Shown: positions 45,926 through 56,338 of the stretch, piece after piece
Position numbering within the stretch: position 1 is the stretch's first letter
Layout: each line of letters opens with the position of its first letter
Assembly: GCF_013466425.1 (NCBI RefSeq)
Contig: NZ_CP059165.1
Location: 3,286,001 to 3,350,000 of the forward strand
Length of the DNA stretch: 64,000 bases
Reading direction: 5' to 3'
Source: Mycobacterium vicinigordonae
Lineage (GTDB): Bacteria; Actinomycetota; Actinomycetes; Mycobacteriales; Mycobacteriaceae
Made by a program: the position numbers and the translations under genes
Notes under the pieces: generated by a model
What the model saw: the letters and a program-made list of their open reading frames with translations, nothing else
What the model was told of the DNA's origin: nothing
The model's database searches: none

Positions 45926-46162
45926 GTGTCAACCACAGCTCGGCGGCGCATACTCGCCAGACTGCCCGGTTTGCGACACTTCCTCGCCGAGGAGATCGCC
46001 ACCGATCACGTCGACGGCCCGCTGACCAGGCGCGAGGCACTTTGTCGACTGACGTTGCTGGCGGGTCCGAGCGAACAGTTGCAGCACACCACCCTTGGAG
46101 CTAGCTGCCGCATAAATCTACGAAGAAATCAGCGAGTACGCCGGTCGAAGAGTCACCGGTAG
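45926..46162 (+). pseudogene. Remnant of a Tat-exported protein gene (dienelactone-hydrolase-type N-terminus)
   Basis: From GTG 45926, 78 codons read HFLAEEIATDHVDGPLTRREALCRL, a pattern I know from the N-termini of Tat-exported dienelactone-hydrolase-like proteins (twin arginine TRREAL). After about 40 residues the similarity stops and the frame ends within the 3' end of cyp140. No enzyme domain is left. Probably a decayed gene end; confidence is limited because only the leader is visible. Confidence 0.4.
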
Positions 46163-47434
46163 CGTCGACCAGCCGCGCAGCACCCGCGTGCTGCGGCGGG
46201 TCCCCGACCCGGCGGCGGTTGCCTCGGGGAAGCGGTCGAAGAAGGTCCGTAGCCCGACCTCGCCTTCGGCACGAGCAAGTGCCGCTCCCAAACAGAAGTG
46301 GCGCCCGTTGGAGAAGGCGAGATGCTTTCCCGCATTGCGGCGTTCGATGTCGAAACGGTGCGGATCGGCGAACACCGACGGGTCGTGGTTGGCGGCAGCC
46401 AGGTAGACCAGAACCACGTCACCGCGCTCGATCTGCCGGCCTGCCAACTCGATGTCCCGGCGGGCGATCCGCGCGGTGAGCTGAACCGGTGAGTCCAGCC
46501 GCAGGATCTCCTCGACCGCGTTTGGCCACAACTCCGGACGAGCCCGCAGCTTCGCCAGCTGCGGCGGGTGGTCCAGCAGCATCCGGATTCCGTTGCTGAG
46601 CAGATTCACCGTGGTCTCGAAACCGGCTACCAAGACCAGCCCGGCCACCGCCTGGAGTTCAGTTTCGTCAAGATAGGTGTCCGGGCTGCCGCTTTCGGCG
46701 GTGCGGATCAACTGACTCATCAGGTCGTCGCCAGGGGCGCGCCGCAGTTGGCCGAGGTGTTGCACAAGCCACGCGTTGAAGCCCGCGATGCCGCGCTGCA
46801 CCTGCTGGTACTGCCGCCAGGGCAACCCAACATCCAAACTGGGGGCGGCCAACTCACCGAACTCCAGCACGCGCCGGCGGTCGTACTCGGGCACGCCAAG
46901 GATGTCGCTGATGACGGTGATGGGCAGCTGCGAGCAATACCGCCCCACCACATCGACCGCGTCGAATCCCTCGCTGAGTTGGTCCAGCAGACCGGTCGCG
47001 GTGTGCTCGACCCGATCGCGCAACGCGGCCACCGCCCGGGAGGTGAACACCGCCGAGACGGTCTTGCGGTAGCGCGTGTGATCGGGCGGCTCGACAGCCA
47101 ACAAGGACGGCGGTCGCAACGGATGCAACATGTCGTCGCGGGCGCGCTTTTCGAGCCAGCGCAACGGCGCCGGCAAACTGTCGCCGAACGAGATCACCTG
47201 GAAGTCGTCCGACCGCAGCAGCTCGTGGCAGAGGCGATGGTCGACCGTCATGTAACTCGCGCGGCTACGCACCAACGGGCCGCGGCTGCGGATTTCGTCG
47301 TAGAACGGCACCGGGTCCTCGTACACCGCCGGATCGGCGATCAACCGTGCCTGGAAGTCGCCGCGTCGGGCAGCGTACTTGGCGAACCCACGGACAACGC
47401 CGTGCATTGCGAACCAGTGCAGTCTGGCCTTCAC
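46118..47434 (-). CDS. cyp140: Cytochrome P450 CYP140
   Basis: Heme monooxygenase of 438 residues, the length of M. tuberculosis CYP140 (Rv1880c). I-helix AGFETTVNLL, K-helix EEILR (ExxR) and heme loop FSNGRHFCLGAALARAE are intact. GTG 47434 is chosen so that the protein begins VKARLHWFAMHG, matching the known N-terminus; GGGAG lies just upstream. The substrate is unknown. It is downstream of lppE on the same strand. Confidence 0.93.
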   Translation of the reverse strand: MKARLHWFAMHGVVRGFAKYAARRGDFQARLIADPAVYEDPVPFYDEIRSRGPLVRSRASYMTVDHRLCHELLRSDDFQVISFGDSLPAPLRWLEKRARDDMLHPLRPPSLLAVEPPDHTRYRKTVSAVFTSRAVAALRDRVEHTATGLLDQLSEGFDAVDVVGRYCSQLPITVISDILGVPEYDRRRVLEFGELAAPSLDVGLPWRQYQQVQRGIAGFNAWLVQHLGQLRRAPGDDLMSQLIRTAESGSPDTYLDETELQAVAGLVLVAGFETTVNLLSNGIRMLLDHPPQLAKLRARPELWPNAVEEILRLDSPVQLTARIARRDIELAGRQIERGDVVLVYLAAANHDPSVFADPHRFDIERRNAGKHLAFSNGRHFCLGAALARAEGEVGLRTFFDRFPEATAAGSGTRRSTRVLRGWSTLPVTLRPAYSLISS

Positions 47435-47486
47435 CTTCACTCCCGAGATCGATCCGAGTGTGTCGTCGCCTAGCGTAGGCGCCTTA

Positions 47487-47909
47487 TCAGCACTCGGCAC
47501 TGATCTTGAAGTCGGTAGTCACCACCTTGTTGGGGTTGGCGCTATTGATCCCGGACGCACTGCCGGCGATGGTGTAGGCACCGTTGGCGAGGTCGACGTG
47601 TGCATCGCCGACCCCGCCCTCGTAGTAGCTGCCGGTGAAACCGTCGACGTCGCGGATTTTCACGAACTGGGGCATGACTCGGTCGCCGCTCATCAGTACC
47701 ACCGCCTGGATCTGGCCGTCGTGGTCTCGGATGTCGATCGTGCGGTAACCCTGGATCTGGCTGCATGCGGGCGGGCGCGCAGTGTGCGTGCTTCCGTCGA
47801 TGGTCACGTGTGCGCCCTTTCGGGGCACCGTCTGGGTATCGGCACACCCGGAAACAGCGCCGGCAAAAGTCAAGATGAGTCCCGCCGTCGCGACCAACCG
47901 CTTCTGCAC
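47487..47909 (-). CDS. lppE: Lipoprotein LppE
   Basis: A 140-residue lipoprotein: a signal peptide with VSGC places the lipidated Cys at residue 22. The mature part resembles the LpqH (19-kDa antigen) family, with VTIDGSTHTARPPACSQIQGY and a final DFKISAEC, and likely has two disulphides. Start GTG. Position matches Rv1881c. Function is unknown; LpqH relatives are surface immunogens. Confidence 0.9.
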   Translation of the reverse strand: MQKRLVATAGLILTFAGAVSGCADTQTVPRKGAHVTIDGSTHTARPPACSQIQGYRTIDIRDHDGQIQAVVLMSGDRVMPQFVKIRDVDGFTGSYYEGGVGDAHVDLANGAYTIAGSASGINSANPNKVVTTDFKISAEC

Positions 47910-47967
47910 CAGCCACCTCCGTGTCAGACCTGAGCGCCGCCCGCAGCAGGACTCATTGCAGGGAACA

Positions 47968-48813
47968 TTATTGCCGCTTCGCGTCGGGCCCCGGCAGTGC
48001 TTTCCGGATCAGACCTCGAACCAGTTCGGGGCTGACAGCCTTGAGCCGGTCAATCCAGACGATGCTGCCGGGCACGTACCAATGCAGCCGTCGCGGGTGG
48101 TGATAGGCCCGCCAGGCCACCTCGGCGACGCTGGATGCGGGCATCAGCCGGAACATCCCCTTCTTTGGCGCGTTGGCACGAAGCTCGTCGCGCGACATCG
48201 GTGGTGCTGCGTTATCGGAGCCGCCGTCGCCGGAGTGCTGGGGCGTCGAGGTCAGGATCGCGGTGTCGATCAACCCGGGCAGCACGTCGGCGACCCGAAC
48301 GTCGTGGCGCTGCCATTCCGCGCTCAGCGCCTCGGTCAGGCCCTTTACTGCGTGCTTGGTCGCCGAGTAGACGGCTATACGCGGCATGCCGTAAGTGCCC
48401 GAGGACGACGACGTCGAGAACATCAGGCTGCCCGGAACCTTCTTCAGATAGGGGAGTGCCCCGTAGGCTCCCGTCAGCACTGCCTTGAAGTTCACGTCGA
48501 CGACGCGCATCGCGGCTTCGTAGGGAACGTCCTCGAACCAGCCGCCCTCACCGATGCCGGCGTTGTTCCACATCATGTCGAGTCCGCCGCCGGCGTTTCC
48601 GGAACAGAAGTCGGCTAACGCCGCGTCGAGCGCGGGCTTGTCCGTGACGTCGACGACCCGAGTCCACAGTCCCGGACCCAGCTCGAGGCTCAACGCGGCC
48701 AGCCCCTCGTCGTTGCGATCCACGGCGCCGACGCGCCAGCCTTTTGCGTGGAACAGCTTGACGCCTTCACGGCCCATCCCGCTGCCTGCGCCCGTAATGA
48801 ATATCGACTTCAT
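47968..48813 (-). CDS. Short-chain dehydrogenase/reductase (Rv1882c-like)
   Basis: A 281-residue SDR. Cofactor motif TGAGSGMG, NNAG, and the catalytic Ser and Tyr-x-x-x-Lys in STSSSSGTYGMP and YSATK. A C-terminal extension of about 60 residues after the core is typical of this group. ATG 48813 is preferred to the TTG one codon earlier. Substrate is unknown. Its stop is about 60 bases from the lppE start. Confidence 0.88.
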   Translation of the reverse strand: MKSIFITGAGSGMGREGVKLFHAKGWRVGAVDRNDEGLAALSLELGPGLWTRVVDVTDKPALDAALADFCSGNAGGGLDMMWNNAGIGEGGWFEDVPYEAAMRVVDVNFKAVLTGAYGALPYLKKVPGSLMFSTSSSSGTYGMPRIAVYSATKHAVKGLTEALSAEWQRHDVRVADVLPGLIDTAILTSTPQHSGDGGSDNAAPPMSRDELRANAPKKGMFRLMPASSVAEVAWRAYHHPRRLHWYVPGSIVWIDRLKAVSPELVRGLIRKALPGPDAKRQ

Positions 48814-48834
48814 CAATCTGATCTCCGCTGTCCC

Positions 48835-49299
48835 TTAACCGGTTTCGACAACGCCTTTGATGCGCTGCAGCGTCTTCGTCATGTCACGGATGTTCCGGCG
48901 CTTACGCAAAAAGCCTCCGAACACCATGTAGACGTTGTTCAACGGCGACGCCGCGAGCCGAAAGGACTCGGTCACGTCCGTGCCGCTGCCATCCGGGCCG
49001 GTTGGCAGCAGTCGGTAGTGCCAGTTGTTGACCGCCCGGTCGCCGATCAACACAGCAAATCCGAATTCCCGGCCCGGCTCGCACGCCGTCACCTTGCAGG
49101 TGGTCCAGTAGACCGGGCCGATCTCGTTGCGCCGAACGTGGCCACGGAATCTCGCGCCGAGTTCCGGGCCGGCCGCTCCATCAAGCCATTCGGCTTCGAA
49201 GGTCTCCGGGGAGAAGCGTCCGGTATTTCTGATATCGGCGATTAATTCCCAGATCTTGTCCGCCGGTGCGGCCATATGCACCGTTACTGAACCCTCCAT
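48835..49299 (-). CDS. SRPBCC/polyketide cyclase family protein (Rv1883c-like)
   Basis: A 154-residue START-like protein: MEGSVTVHMAAPADKIWELIADI, then FRGHVRRN and YRLLPTGPDGSGTDVTESF. The helix-grip fold binds hydrophobic ligands; the ligand is unknown. ATG 49299 is preferred over an upstream TTG. It is 22 bases upstream of the SDR gene and probably co-transcribed. Confidence 0.85.
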   Translation of the reverse strand: MEGSVTVHMAAPADKIWELIADIRNTGRFSPETFEAEWLDGAAGPELGARFRGHVRRNEIGPVYWTTCKVTACEPGREFGFAVLIGDRAVNNWHYRLLPTGPDGSGTDVTESFRLAASPLNNVYMVFGGFLRKRRNIRDMTKTLQRIKGVVETG

Positions 49300-49353
49300 A
49301 CGGGGATCCAATCACGTTACGTGTAACGAAACGAGGCTAGCCCTCGATAATAA

Positions 49354-49767
49354 TTATCTGGGTGTGAAAATCCCGATGATCGAAGTCAGCGTCTGCTGCA
49401 GTTGCAGGGCCGGGTTGGGGACTCCCCCGTTCGCCGGGGTCATCCCGCCCGCTCGGGAACACTTGGGCCAGGCGCCCGGGCCCTGGCCGGCCAGCACCCG
49501 GTTGGCGACGGCTATTTGTTGCTGCTTAGAGGCTTGCGCCGGATTTCCGACGCCACCATATTCCTCCCAAGTCGCTTGCTTGAATTGCAGTCCGCCATAG
49601 GCGCCGTTGCCGGTGTTAGCTGCCCAGTTGCCACCGGATTCACATTGCGCGACGGCTTCCCAGTTCATGGAGTCGGCGCTGGCCACTGCGGTTCCCAGTG
49701 ACATCCATGCGGCGCAGAAACCCGCGGCCACGACCGCCTTGAGGGGGGGCTTCACGATGTGCGTCAT
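49354..49767 (-). CDS. rpfC: Resuscitation-promoting factor (RpfC-type)
   Basis: Secreted muralytic enzyme that cleaves peptidoglycan and promotes regrowth from dormancy. The protein has a signal peptide ([18 protein letters not shown]..., cleavage near VASA/DS) and a lysozyme-like Rpf domain. The catalytic Glu is in [25 protein letters not shown] and the disulphide partner in PKCS follow. Position next to the Rv1883c- and Rv1885c-like genes gives the RpfC assignment. An ATG three codons upstream is an alternative. Confidence 0.92.
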   Translation of the reverse strand: MTHIVKPPLKAVVAAGFCAAWMSLGTAVASADSMNWEAVAQCESGGNWAANTGNGAYGGLQFKQATWEEYGGVGNPAQASKQQQIAVANRVLAGQGPGAWPKCSRAGGMTPANGGVPNPALQLQQTLTSIIGIFTPR

Positions 49768-49874
49768 GACCGGCATTTCGCCGGGCGTGTTCAATCCGTT
49801 ACCCGCCGGAAAAAATTATGAGATCAGTTATCCACCACTTTGAGATTGGCGCAAACGGCGGTTGTGCGGCTCGG

Positions 49875-50441
49875 TCAGGCTGGCTGTGCGGGCTGGCAGT
49901 AGGACCGGGTGGCGGCCGTCAGAGCACGTCGATAGAGGTCGTCGAAGTGGCGTTGCTGCATCACCAGCATGCTGGCGAGGGCGAGTTCGGTGGCACATGC
50001 GGGGGAGTGCAGCAAACTCCAGTTGAGAGATATGTGAGACAAAATCTTAGTGTTCAGGTCGTCGATCGCCGCCCTTGAGGTGGCCAAGTCTGCCGGTGGC
50101 GGCGGCGCGCTCGCGGGCATGAATTTCCAGGCGGCGAACCGGGTGTACTCGATGGCCTCCGTCGCGCTGATCTGGTCGGCGAAGGCCGCGGCGACGTAGT
50201 CCGGGTCGATCTGCTCGGACGCGGCCTCCTGGCGCAGGGTGGCGAGTTCGTGCTCGACACGCGCCGGATCCTCGACCGCGCCGTGGGTGTTCCATTTGAA
50301 CGCGGCCACCGGTTCGGCAATCTGTAGCCGCTGTGCAGCCGCGTCGACCAGCGGCAGCAACGGCCCACCTGGCTCAGCCCGCGCCGGTGGCGCCGCCACC
50401 GTTGCCAACAACAGGGCTAGGGTCGCCAACCGGAATTTCAA
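49875..50441 (-). CDS. Secreted chorismate mutase
   Basis: AroQ-gamma-type chorismate mutase, exported from the cell, converting chorismate to prephenate (Rv1885c-like). The 188 residues carry a signal peptide (cleavage near ARAEPGG). Residues matching the known active site are visible: Arg in AQRLQ, Lys in AAFKW, Arg in EDPARVE, Thr and Glu in SATEAIEY, and Arg in SRAAID. The start is TTG, decided by a GGGAG site 8 bases upstream. Its biological role outside the cell is unclear. Confidence 0.93.
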   Translation of the reverse strand: MKFRLATLALLLATVAAPPARAEPGGPLLPLVDAAAQRLQIAEPVAAFKWNTHGAVEDPARVEHELATLRQEAASEQIDPDYVAAAFADQISATEAIEYTRFAAWKFMPASAPPPPADLATSRAAIDDLNTKILSHISLNWSLLHSPACATELALASMLVMQQRHFDDLYRRALTAATRSYCQPAQPA

Positions 50442-50603
50442 CGGCTCAGCTCCCGTCCAGCCAGATGTTCCGCGCGGTGTCCGCGGCAGCTACCGCCAGT
50501 CCACGCAGCAATTCTGGCATCTCGCCGACGCTCGCCGAAGACCCAGCGTCCGGACGCCGGGGCGCCAGTCGGCGTGCATGGTCACTGAGAGAAAGATGGT
50601 GTC

Positions 50604-51176
50604 ATGCGGACAGATTGGCTGCGCTCGCGCCAGGCCCGGCTGCTGATCGCGGCCTCGCTGGTGGTCTCGCTGTTGCTGGGCGGAGCATTCCTGGCGTTCG
50701 ACCAACTCCACTCCACACCGGCCGACGCAATCCGGCCGTCCGACAACCCCGCGACCGACCAACAGAGCCGTGATCAAGCCGTCGGCGCCGCCAGGAACAT
50801 CGTCGCTGTCGCCAGCCTGCATCCGACGACCGCCGGTTATCTACTCATGTCGTGCCGGGACAGCCACAGCGCTCCGTACCAGGGGGCCGTCTATCTAACG
50901 TTCGCGGTGCCCGCCGAGACCCGAGCCGATACCTACCTGCCGGTTGTCGCGGCTCAGCTAGCCGCCGACGGATGGGCCGAGGGCCTGCCGCCGGCCAACC
51001 ATGCCTTCGGCCGGACCCTCACCAAGAACGCCGTCACCGCGGTTATCTACCGCCACGACGACGACACCCGGCTGGGCGTGCTGCGCCTCTACGGGGAGTG
51101 CCGCAACATGAGCGACCATCGCGCTGACGCGACGGCCTGGATTGACATCACCGACCAGTTCGGCTCTACCGGCTGA
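50604..51176 (+). CDS. Membrane-anchored hypothetical protein
   Basis: A 190-residue protein with one N-terminal membrane helix (LLIAASLVVSLLLGGAFLAF) and an extracytoplasmic domain with two cysteines (MSCRDSH, GECRNMS) probably bridged. I recognise no family. It is convergent with fbpB, with a shared terminator between them. Confidence 0.72.
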   Translation: MRTDWLRSRQARLLIAASLVVSLLLGGAFLAFDQLHSTPADAIRPSDNPATDQQSRDQAVGAARNIVAVASLHPTTAGYLLMSCRDSHSAPYQGAVYLTFAVPAETRADTYLPVVAAQLAADGWAEGLPPANHAFGRTLTKNAVTAVIYRHDDDTRLGVLRLYGECRNMSDHRADATAWIDITDQFGSTG

Positions 51177-51202
51177 AACCAGCGATGGCTGCCCCCAAAC
51201 AG

Positions 51203-51243
51203 CGCTACTGCGCTTGACAGGAAGCCCGTCAAGCGCAGTAGCG
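51203..51243. terminator. Bidirectional hairpin terminator between convergent genes
   Basis: The arms 51203-51218 and 51228-51243 are perfectly complementary (16 base pairs, loop 9): CGCTACTGCGCTTGAC pairs with GTCAAGCGCAGTAGCG. It lies between the stop of the membrane protein gene and the stop of fbpB. Confidence 0.85.
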
Positions 51244-51260
51244 GCTTGTTGCGAGGTCGG

Positions 51261-52804
<1,544 letters not shown>

Positions 52805-53926
52805 TTGGATACGGTACTTGGGCTGTCAGTGACTCCGACCACCTTCGGGTGGGTCCTTGCTGAAGGGCATGACGCCGACGGCGCAATTCTTGGCCACCGC
52901 GAGCTGCAAGTACAAGACGGCCGGCACGAAGGCCACGGCGTGCGGGCAATCAGCACCGCCGAGCAGGTGGCGGCCGAAGTGCTGCGTGCCCGGGACATCG
53001 CGACCGCTAGTGACCACCGGTTGCACGTGGTCGGCGTGACGTGGACCGACGAGGCGGCGGCCCAGGCCGCATTACTGCAGGAGGCGCTAGCCGATGCCGG
53101 TTTCGACAACGTAGTGCCGGTCCGCCTGCTGGACGCAGTCGAGACGTTGGCCAAAGCCATCGCACCGGTAATCGGATACCAGCAGACCGCGGTCTGCATT
53201 CTCGAGCACGAGTGGGCGACCGTTGTAATGGTCGACACCCACGATGGAGAGACGCAGACCGCCGTCAAGCATGTCCGCGGCGGCTTCGACGGCTTGTCGT
53301 CCTGGCTGTCTGGCATGTTCGACCGCAACACCTGGCGGCCGGCGGGCGTGGTCGTGGTCGGCGCCGAGGAAGACGTCAGCGACTTCTCCTGGCAGCTGGA
53401 GAAGGTGCTGCCGGTTCCTGTTTTCGCACAGACCATGGCGCAGGTGACAGTGGCGCGGGGCGCCGCGCTGACAGCGGCGCAGAGCACCGAATTCACCGAC
53501 GCCGAATTGGTGGCCCTGGTGGACGGGGATGAGGAGCCAGTCGCTGCCGCGCCCGCGCGCTCGCGCCGCCAGTATGCCGGTGCGGCCACCACGCTGACTG
53601 CGGCCGCAGTGGCTTTCGTTGCGTCGGTCTCCGCGGCCGTGGGTCTTGCGCTGTCGCCGGGCAACGGGTCCGGCGCCGGACAGCACGTCGGGCACGAGCC
53701 CAAGCCGCCGGTCGCCGAAGCCGTGGCGTCACCCGCCGCGCCGACGTCCCGCCCTCCGGCGCCGGTGCATCTCACCGGCGGTGCACAGGTCGACGAATCC
53801 GTGCCAGGCGGACAGCCGAACCGCGCTGCGCCTGTCCCGGAACCCGCCGCCGGTCCGTATCAGCTCAGCGGAGCGATCGAGCAGCTTCCCGATGCGATCG
53901 CAGAACCCAGCCGTCCGCCCGAATAA
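52805..53926 (+). CDS. DUF7159-type mycobacterial membrane protein
   Basis: A 373-residue protein. TTG 52805 is chosen because mycobacterial members begin with MDTVLGLSVTPT and homology starts there. The N-terminal 230 residues look like an ASKHA-fold ATPase remnant (LDTVLGLSVTPTTFGWVLAEG, then VVVVGAEEDVSD). One membrane helix follows near 260-280 (TLTAAAVAFVASVSAAVGLAL), and the C-terminus is Pro-rich. The partner and function are unknown. Confidence 0.8.
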   Translation: MDTVLGLSVTPTTFGWVLAEGHDADGAILGHRELQVQDGRHEGHGVRAISTAEQVAAEVLRARDIATASDHRLHVVGVTWTDEAAAQAALLQEALADAGFDNVVPVRLLDAVETLAKAIAPVIGYQQTAVCILEHEWATVVMVDTHDGETQTAVKHVRGGFDGLSSWLSGMFDRNTWRPAGVVVVGAEEDVSDFSWQLEKVLPVPVFAQTMAQVTVARGAALTAAQSTEFTDAELVALVDGDEEPVAAAPARSRRQYAGAATTLTAAAVAFVASVSAAVGLALSPGNGSGAGQHVGHEPKPPVAEAVASPAAPTSRPPAPVHLTGGAQVDESVPGGQPNRAAPVPEPAAGPYQLSGAIEQLPDAIAEPSRPPE

Positions 53927-53943
53927 CGGCCGTCAGCGCGTGA

Positions 53944-54504
53944 TCACCGGCCTTTTTGCCGGACAGCGTGGAACGACACCGTGACCTCGTCGGTGACCTG
54001 TAGGGAGCCCATGAACATCGAATACGGTTTGACGCCGTAATCTGTTTGGCGCACTACGGATTCGGCGTACAGTCGCCACGAGTCGCCGAGATCCTCGGTG
54101 CGCAGGTCGACTTGGTGGGCACGGGATTTTCCGGCTATCTGCAGTGTTCCGGTCAGGCGATAGCCCAGGTCGGTCGACTCGATGGCGTCGGAGGCGAAAT
54201 GGATCCGAGGAAATCGATTGGCGGCCAACGATTTCAATGCATTGGTACGCACAATGGCTTTTTCTGGACCGGACAGGCTCTTGACGCCACCCTCGCCGCG
54301 AAGCACCTCGAACGAGTCGACCTCGACCAGCAACTCAGCCGCATCGGGTTGGTCATCAACCCAGTCCACCTCCGCCCGCCACTTCGTCATTGCGATGGTG
54401 AGGCGGTGACCCATCCGCGCTGCGCGCCCCGTGACTCCGGTGCGCAGGAGCAACTCGCCGTCGGCGGCATCGAACAGCCAGGACCCATTGTTGTTAGCAG
54501 CCAC
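53944..54504 (-). CDS. YceI-family protein
   Basis: A 186-residue YceI-like lipocalin-fold protein that probably binds polyisoprenoid or another hydrophobic chain: GSWLFDAADGELLLRTGVTG, then FPRIHFASDAIES, DLGYRLTGTLQIAG and a final VTDEVTVSFHA. No signal peptide is seen, so it may be cytoplasmic. Start GTG. It is convergent with the DUF7159-type gene. Confidence 0.85.
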   Translation of the reverse strand: MAANNNGSWLFDAADGELLLRTGVTGRAARMGHRLTIAMTKWRAEVDWVDDQPDAAELLVEVDSFEVLRGEGGVKSLSGPEKAIVRTNALKSLAANRFPRIHFASDAIESTDLGYRLTGTLQIAGKSRAHQVDLRTEDLGDSWRLYAESVVRQTDYGVKPYSMFMGSLQVTDEVTVSFHAVRQKGR

Positions 54505-54613
54505 GGCCGAACTGTACTCGGGCCGCTGTCACATCGTCAGGACGGCGCGAGAGCGCGCTACGCCCTGATCCCGCTCCGCGGCTGAGCCGGGTTAAACCAA
54601 TTGGATGCGGATA

Positions 54614-55906
54614 TTAGTGCGCCACAGGGCATTTCGCCCCACTCTCGGTATGGTAGTCGACCTGCCAGTGCTTGATTCCGTTGAGCCATCCCGAGCGCAA
54701 CCGCTCGGGTGTCCCTACCGATTCCAGGTTGGGCATAGCGTCGGCAATCGCGTTGAACATGAGGTCGATCGTCATTCGCGCCAGATTGGCCCCGATGCAG
54801 TAGTGCGCACCAGTGCCGCCGAATCCGACGTGCGGGTTGGGGTCCCGCAGAATGTTGAAGCTGAACGGGTCGTCGAACACCTCTTCGTCGAAGTTCGCCG
54901 ATCGGTAGACCATCACCACCCGCTGACCCTTCTTGATCTGCACCCCGGAGAGTTCGTAGTCCTGTAGCGCGGTGCGCTGGAACGAGGTCACCGGCGTAGC
55001 CCAACGGACTATTTCGTCGGCCGTCGTCGCCGGACGCTCCCGCTTGTACAGCTCCCACTGGTCAGGAAAATCGGTGAAGGCCATCATGCCCTGGGTGATC
55101 GAGTTGCGGGTGGTCTCGTTGCCGGCGACTGCGAGCAGGATGACAAAGAAGCCGAACTCGTCGTCGGACAGCTTGTGGCCGTCGACGTCGGCCTGGACCA
55201 GTTTGGTGACGATGTCTTCGCCGGGGTTCTGAGCCCGATCGGCGGCCATCTGCATGGCGTACATGATCAGCTCCATTGACGCCGTGATGGCGTCGTTGCT
55301 TTCGAACTCCGGGTCCTGGTCGCCGACCATTTGATTGGACCAGTGGAAGAGCTTCATCCGATCTTCTTGGGGGACCCCGAGCAACCCGGCGATGGCCTGC
55401 AGCGGAAGCTCACAGGACACCTGCTCAACGAAGTCGCCGGCGCCTTGCGCTGCGGCCTGTTCGACGATGCGGCGGGCCCGCTCGTTGAGGTCGTCGCGCA
55501 ACCGCTCGACGGCCCGGGGCGTGAAGCCGCGCGAGATGATCTTTCGCAGCCGAGTGTGGTGCGGGGCGTCCTGATTGAGCAGAACGAACTTTCCCCGATC
55601 GACCTGCTCTTGAACGGTGCCGTCTTTGTACCGGGGCAGCGCCGTTTTCTCGAGGCTGGAGAATACGTCGCTGCGCCGGGAAATCTCTTTGACGTCCTTG
55701 TGTTTGGTGACGACCCAGAAGCCGCCGTCATCGAAGCCACCGACTCCATAGGGCTGTTCGTTCCACCAGATCGGGGCGGTGCGACGCAGCTCGGCGAGTT
55801 CTTCGACGGGCAAGCGCTGGGCGTGGATATCGGGGTCGGTGAAATCGAATCCGGGCGGCAGGTTCGGCGTGACTTGCACTGCGGCTGCTGGCTGCGTCGT
55901 TGACAA
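54614..55906 (-). CDS. Cytochrome P450 of the CYP125 family (paralogue)
   Basis: A 430-residue P450 closely resembling CYP125A1 (steroid C26/27 monooxygenase; the Mtb protein is 433 aa). PNLPPGFDFTDPDI, FVLLNQDAPHHTRLRKIISRG, I-helix AGNETTRNSITQG, ExxR in EIVRW and heme loop FGGTGAHYCIGANLAR are all intact; it ends CPVAH as CYP125 does. The TTG start has AAAGGAG 8 bases upstream; an ATG 15 codons earlier is possible. It is outside the usual cholesterol cluster, so it is probably a second copy with another substrate. Confidence 0.9.
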   Translation of the reverse strand: MSTTQPAAAVQVTPNLPPGFDFTDPDIHAQRLPVEELAELRRTAPIWWNEQPYGVGGFDDGGFWVVTKHKDVKEISRRSDVFSSLEKTALPRYKDGTVQEQVDRGKFVLLNQDAPHHTRLRKIISRGFTPRAVERLRDDLNERARRIVEQAAAQGAGDFVEQVSCELPLQAIAGLLGVPQEDRMKLFHWSNQMVGDQDPEFESNDAITASMELIMYAMQMAADRAQNPGEDIVTKLVQADVDGHKLSDDEFGFFVILLAVAGNETTRNSITQGMMAFTDFPDQWELYKRERPATTADEIVRWATPVTSFQRTALQDYELSGVQIKKGQRVVMVYRSANFDEEVFDDPFSFNILRDPNPHVGFGGTGAHYCIGANLARMTIDLMFNAIADAMPNLESVGTPERLRSGWLNGIKHWQVDYHTESGAKCPVAH

Positions 55907-56338
55907 GGCCCACTCCTTTGTAGTCCCAGGGGTTGTCTGGTGCCAATACTCCATTGCTACACCGCCATTGGGAAGCACCGGAGCAAAAACGGGGCCACGC
56001 CAAATTAAAGCCAAATTTAAGACGTGCAGTTCAGCGCCACTGGCGGCGGCAGCGGCCACGGCGGCGCCGTGCAACGACACCCAACCCGTCACACTCTCGC
56101 GCAGCAAACTCCAATCCTCTCCCCTGGGGAGGCACCGGCCGGCCGTCGACGACCTCGAACTGTTCGACGTACCCGCTTGCATCTGCACTTAACGGGGTCT
56201 CTGATCGCCGCAACGAGATGTCCCGCTTTCTCGCTGGCGCAGATTGGCAAAGTGAACCGCGCGGCAAGATGCGACCTTGTGGCGTCCGCGGCAATCGTTA
56301 TGCTCTTTCATGAAGACCGGTGCCGAGAAGGGAACTTG
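55907..56338. other. 432-base gap between the CYP125 paralogue and a secreted-protein gene
   Basis: No gene I can support. It holds divergent promoters for the CYP125-like gene (left) and the secreted-protein gene (right). I looked for a KstR box (TNNAACNNGTTNNA) near the P450 start and found none. Confidence 0.5.

Noticed and set aside
33338..46162. A toxin-antitoxin or phage-defence island
   Set aside because: Phd-like units suggested this, but no toxin, nuclease, integrase or phage gene is present; the content is lipid import and regulation.
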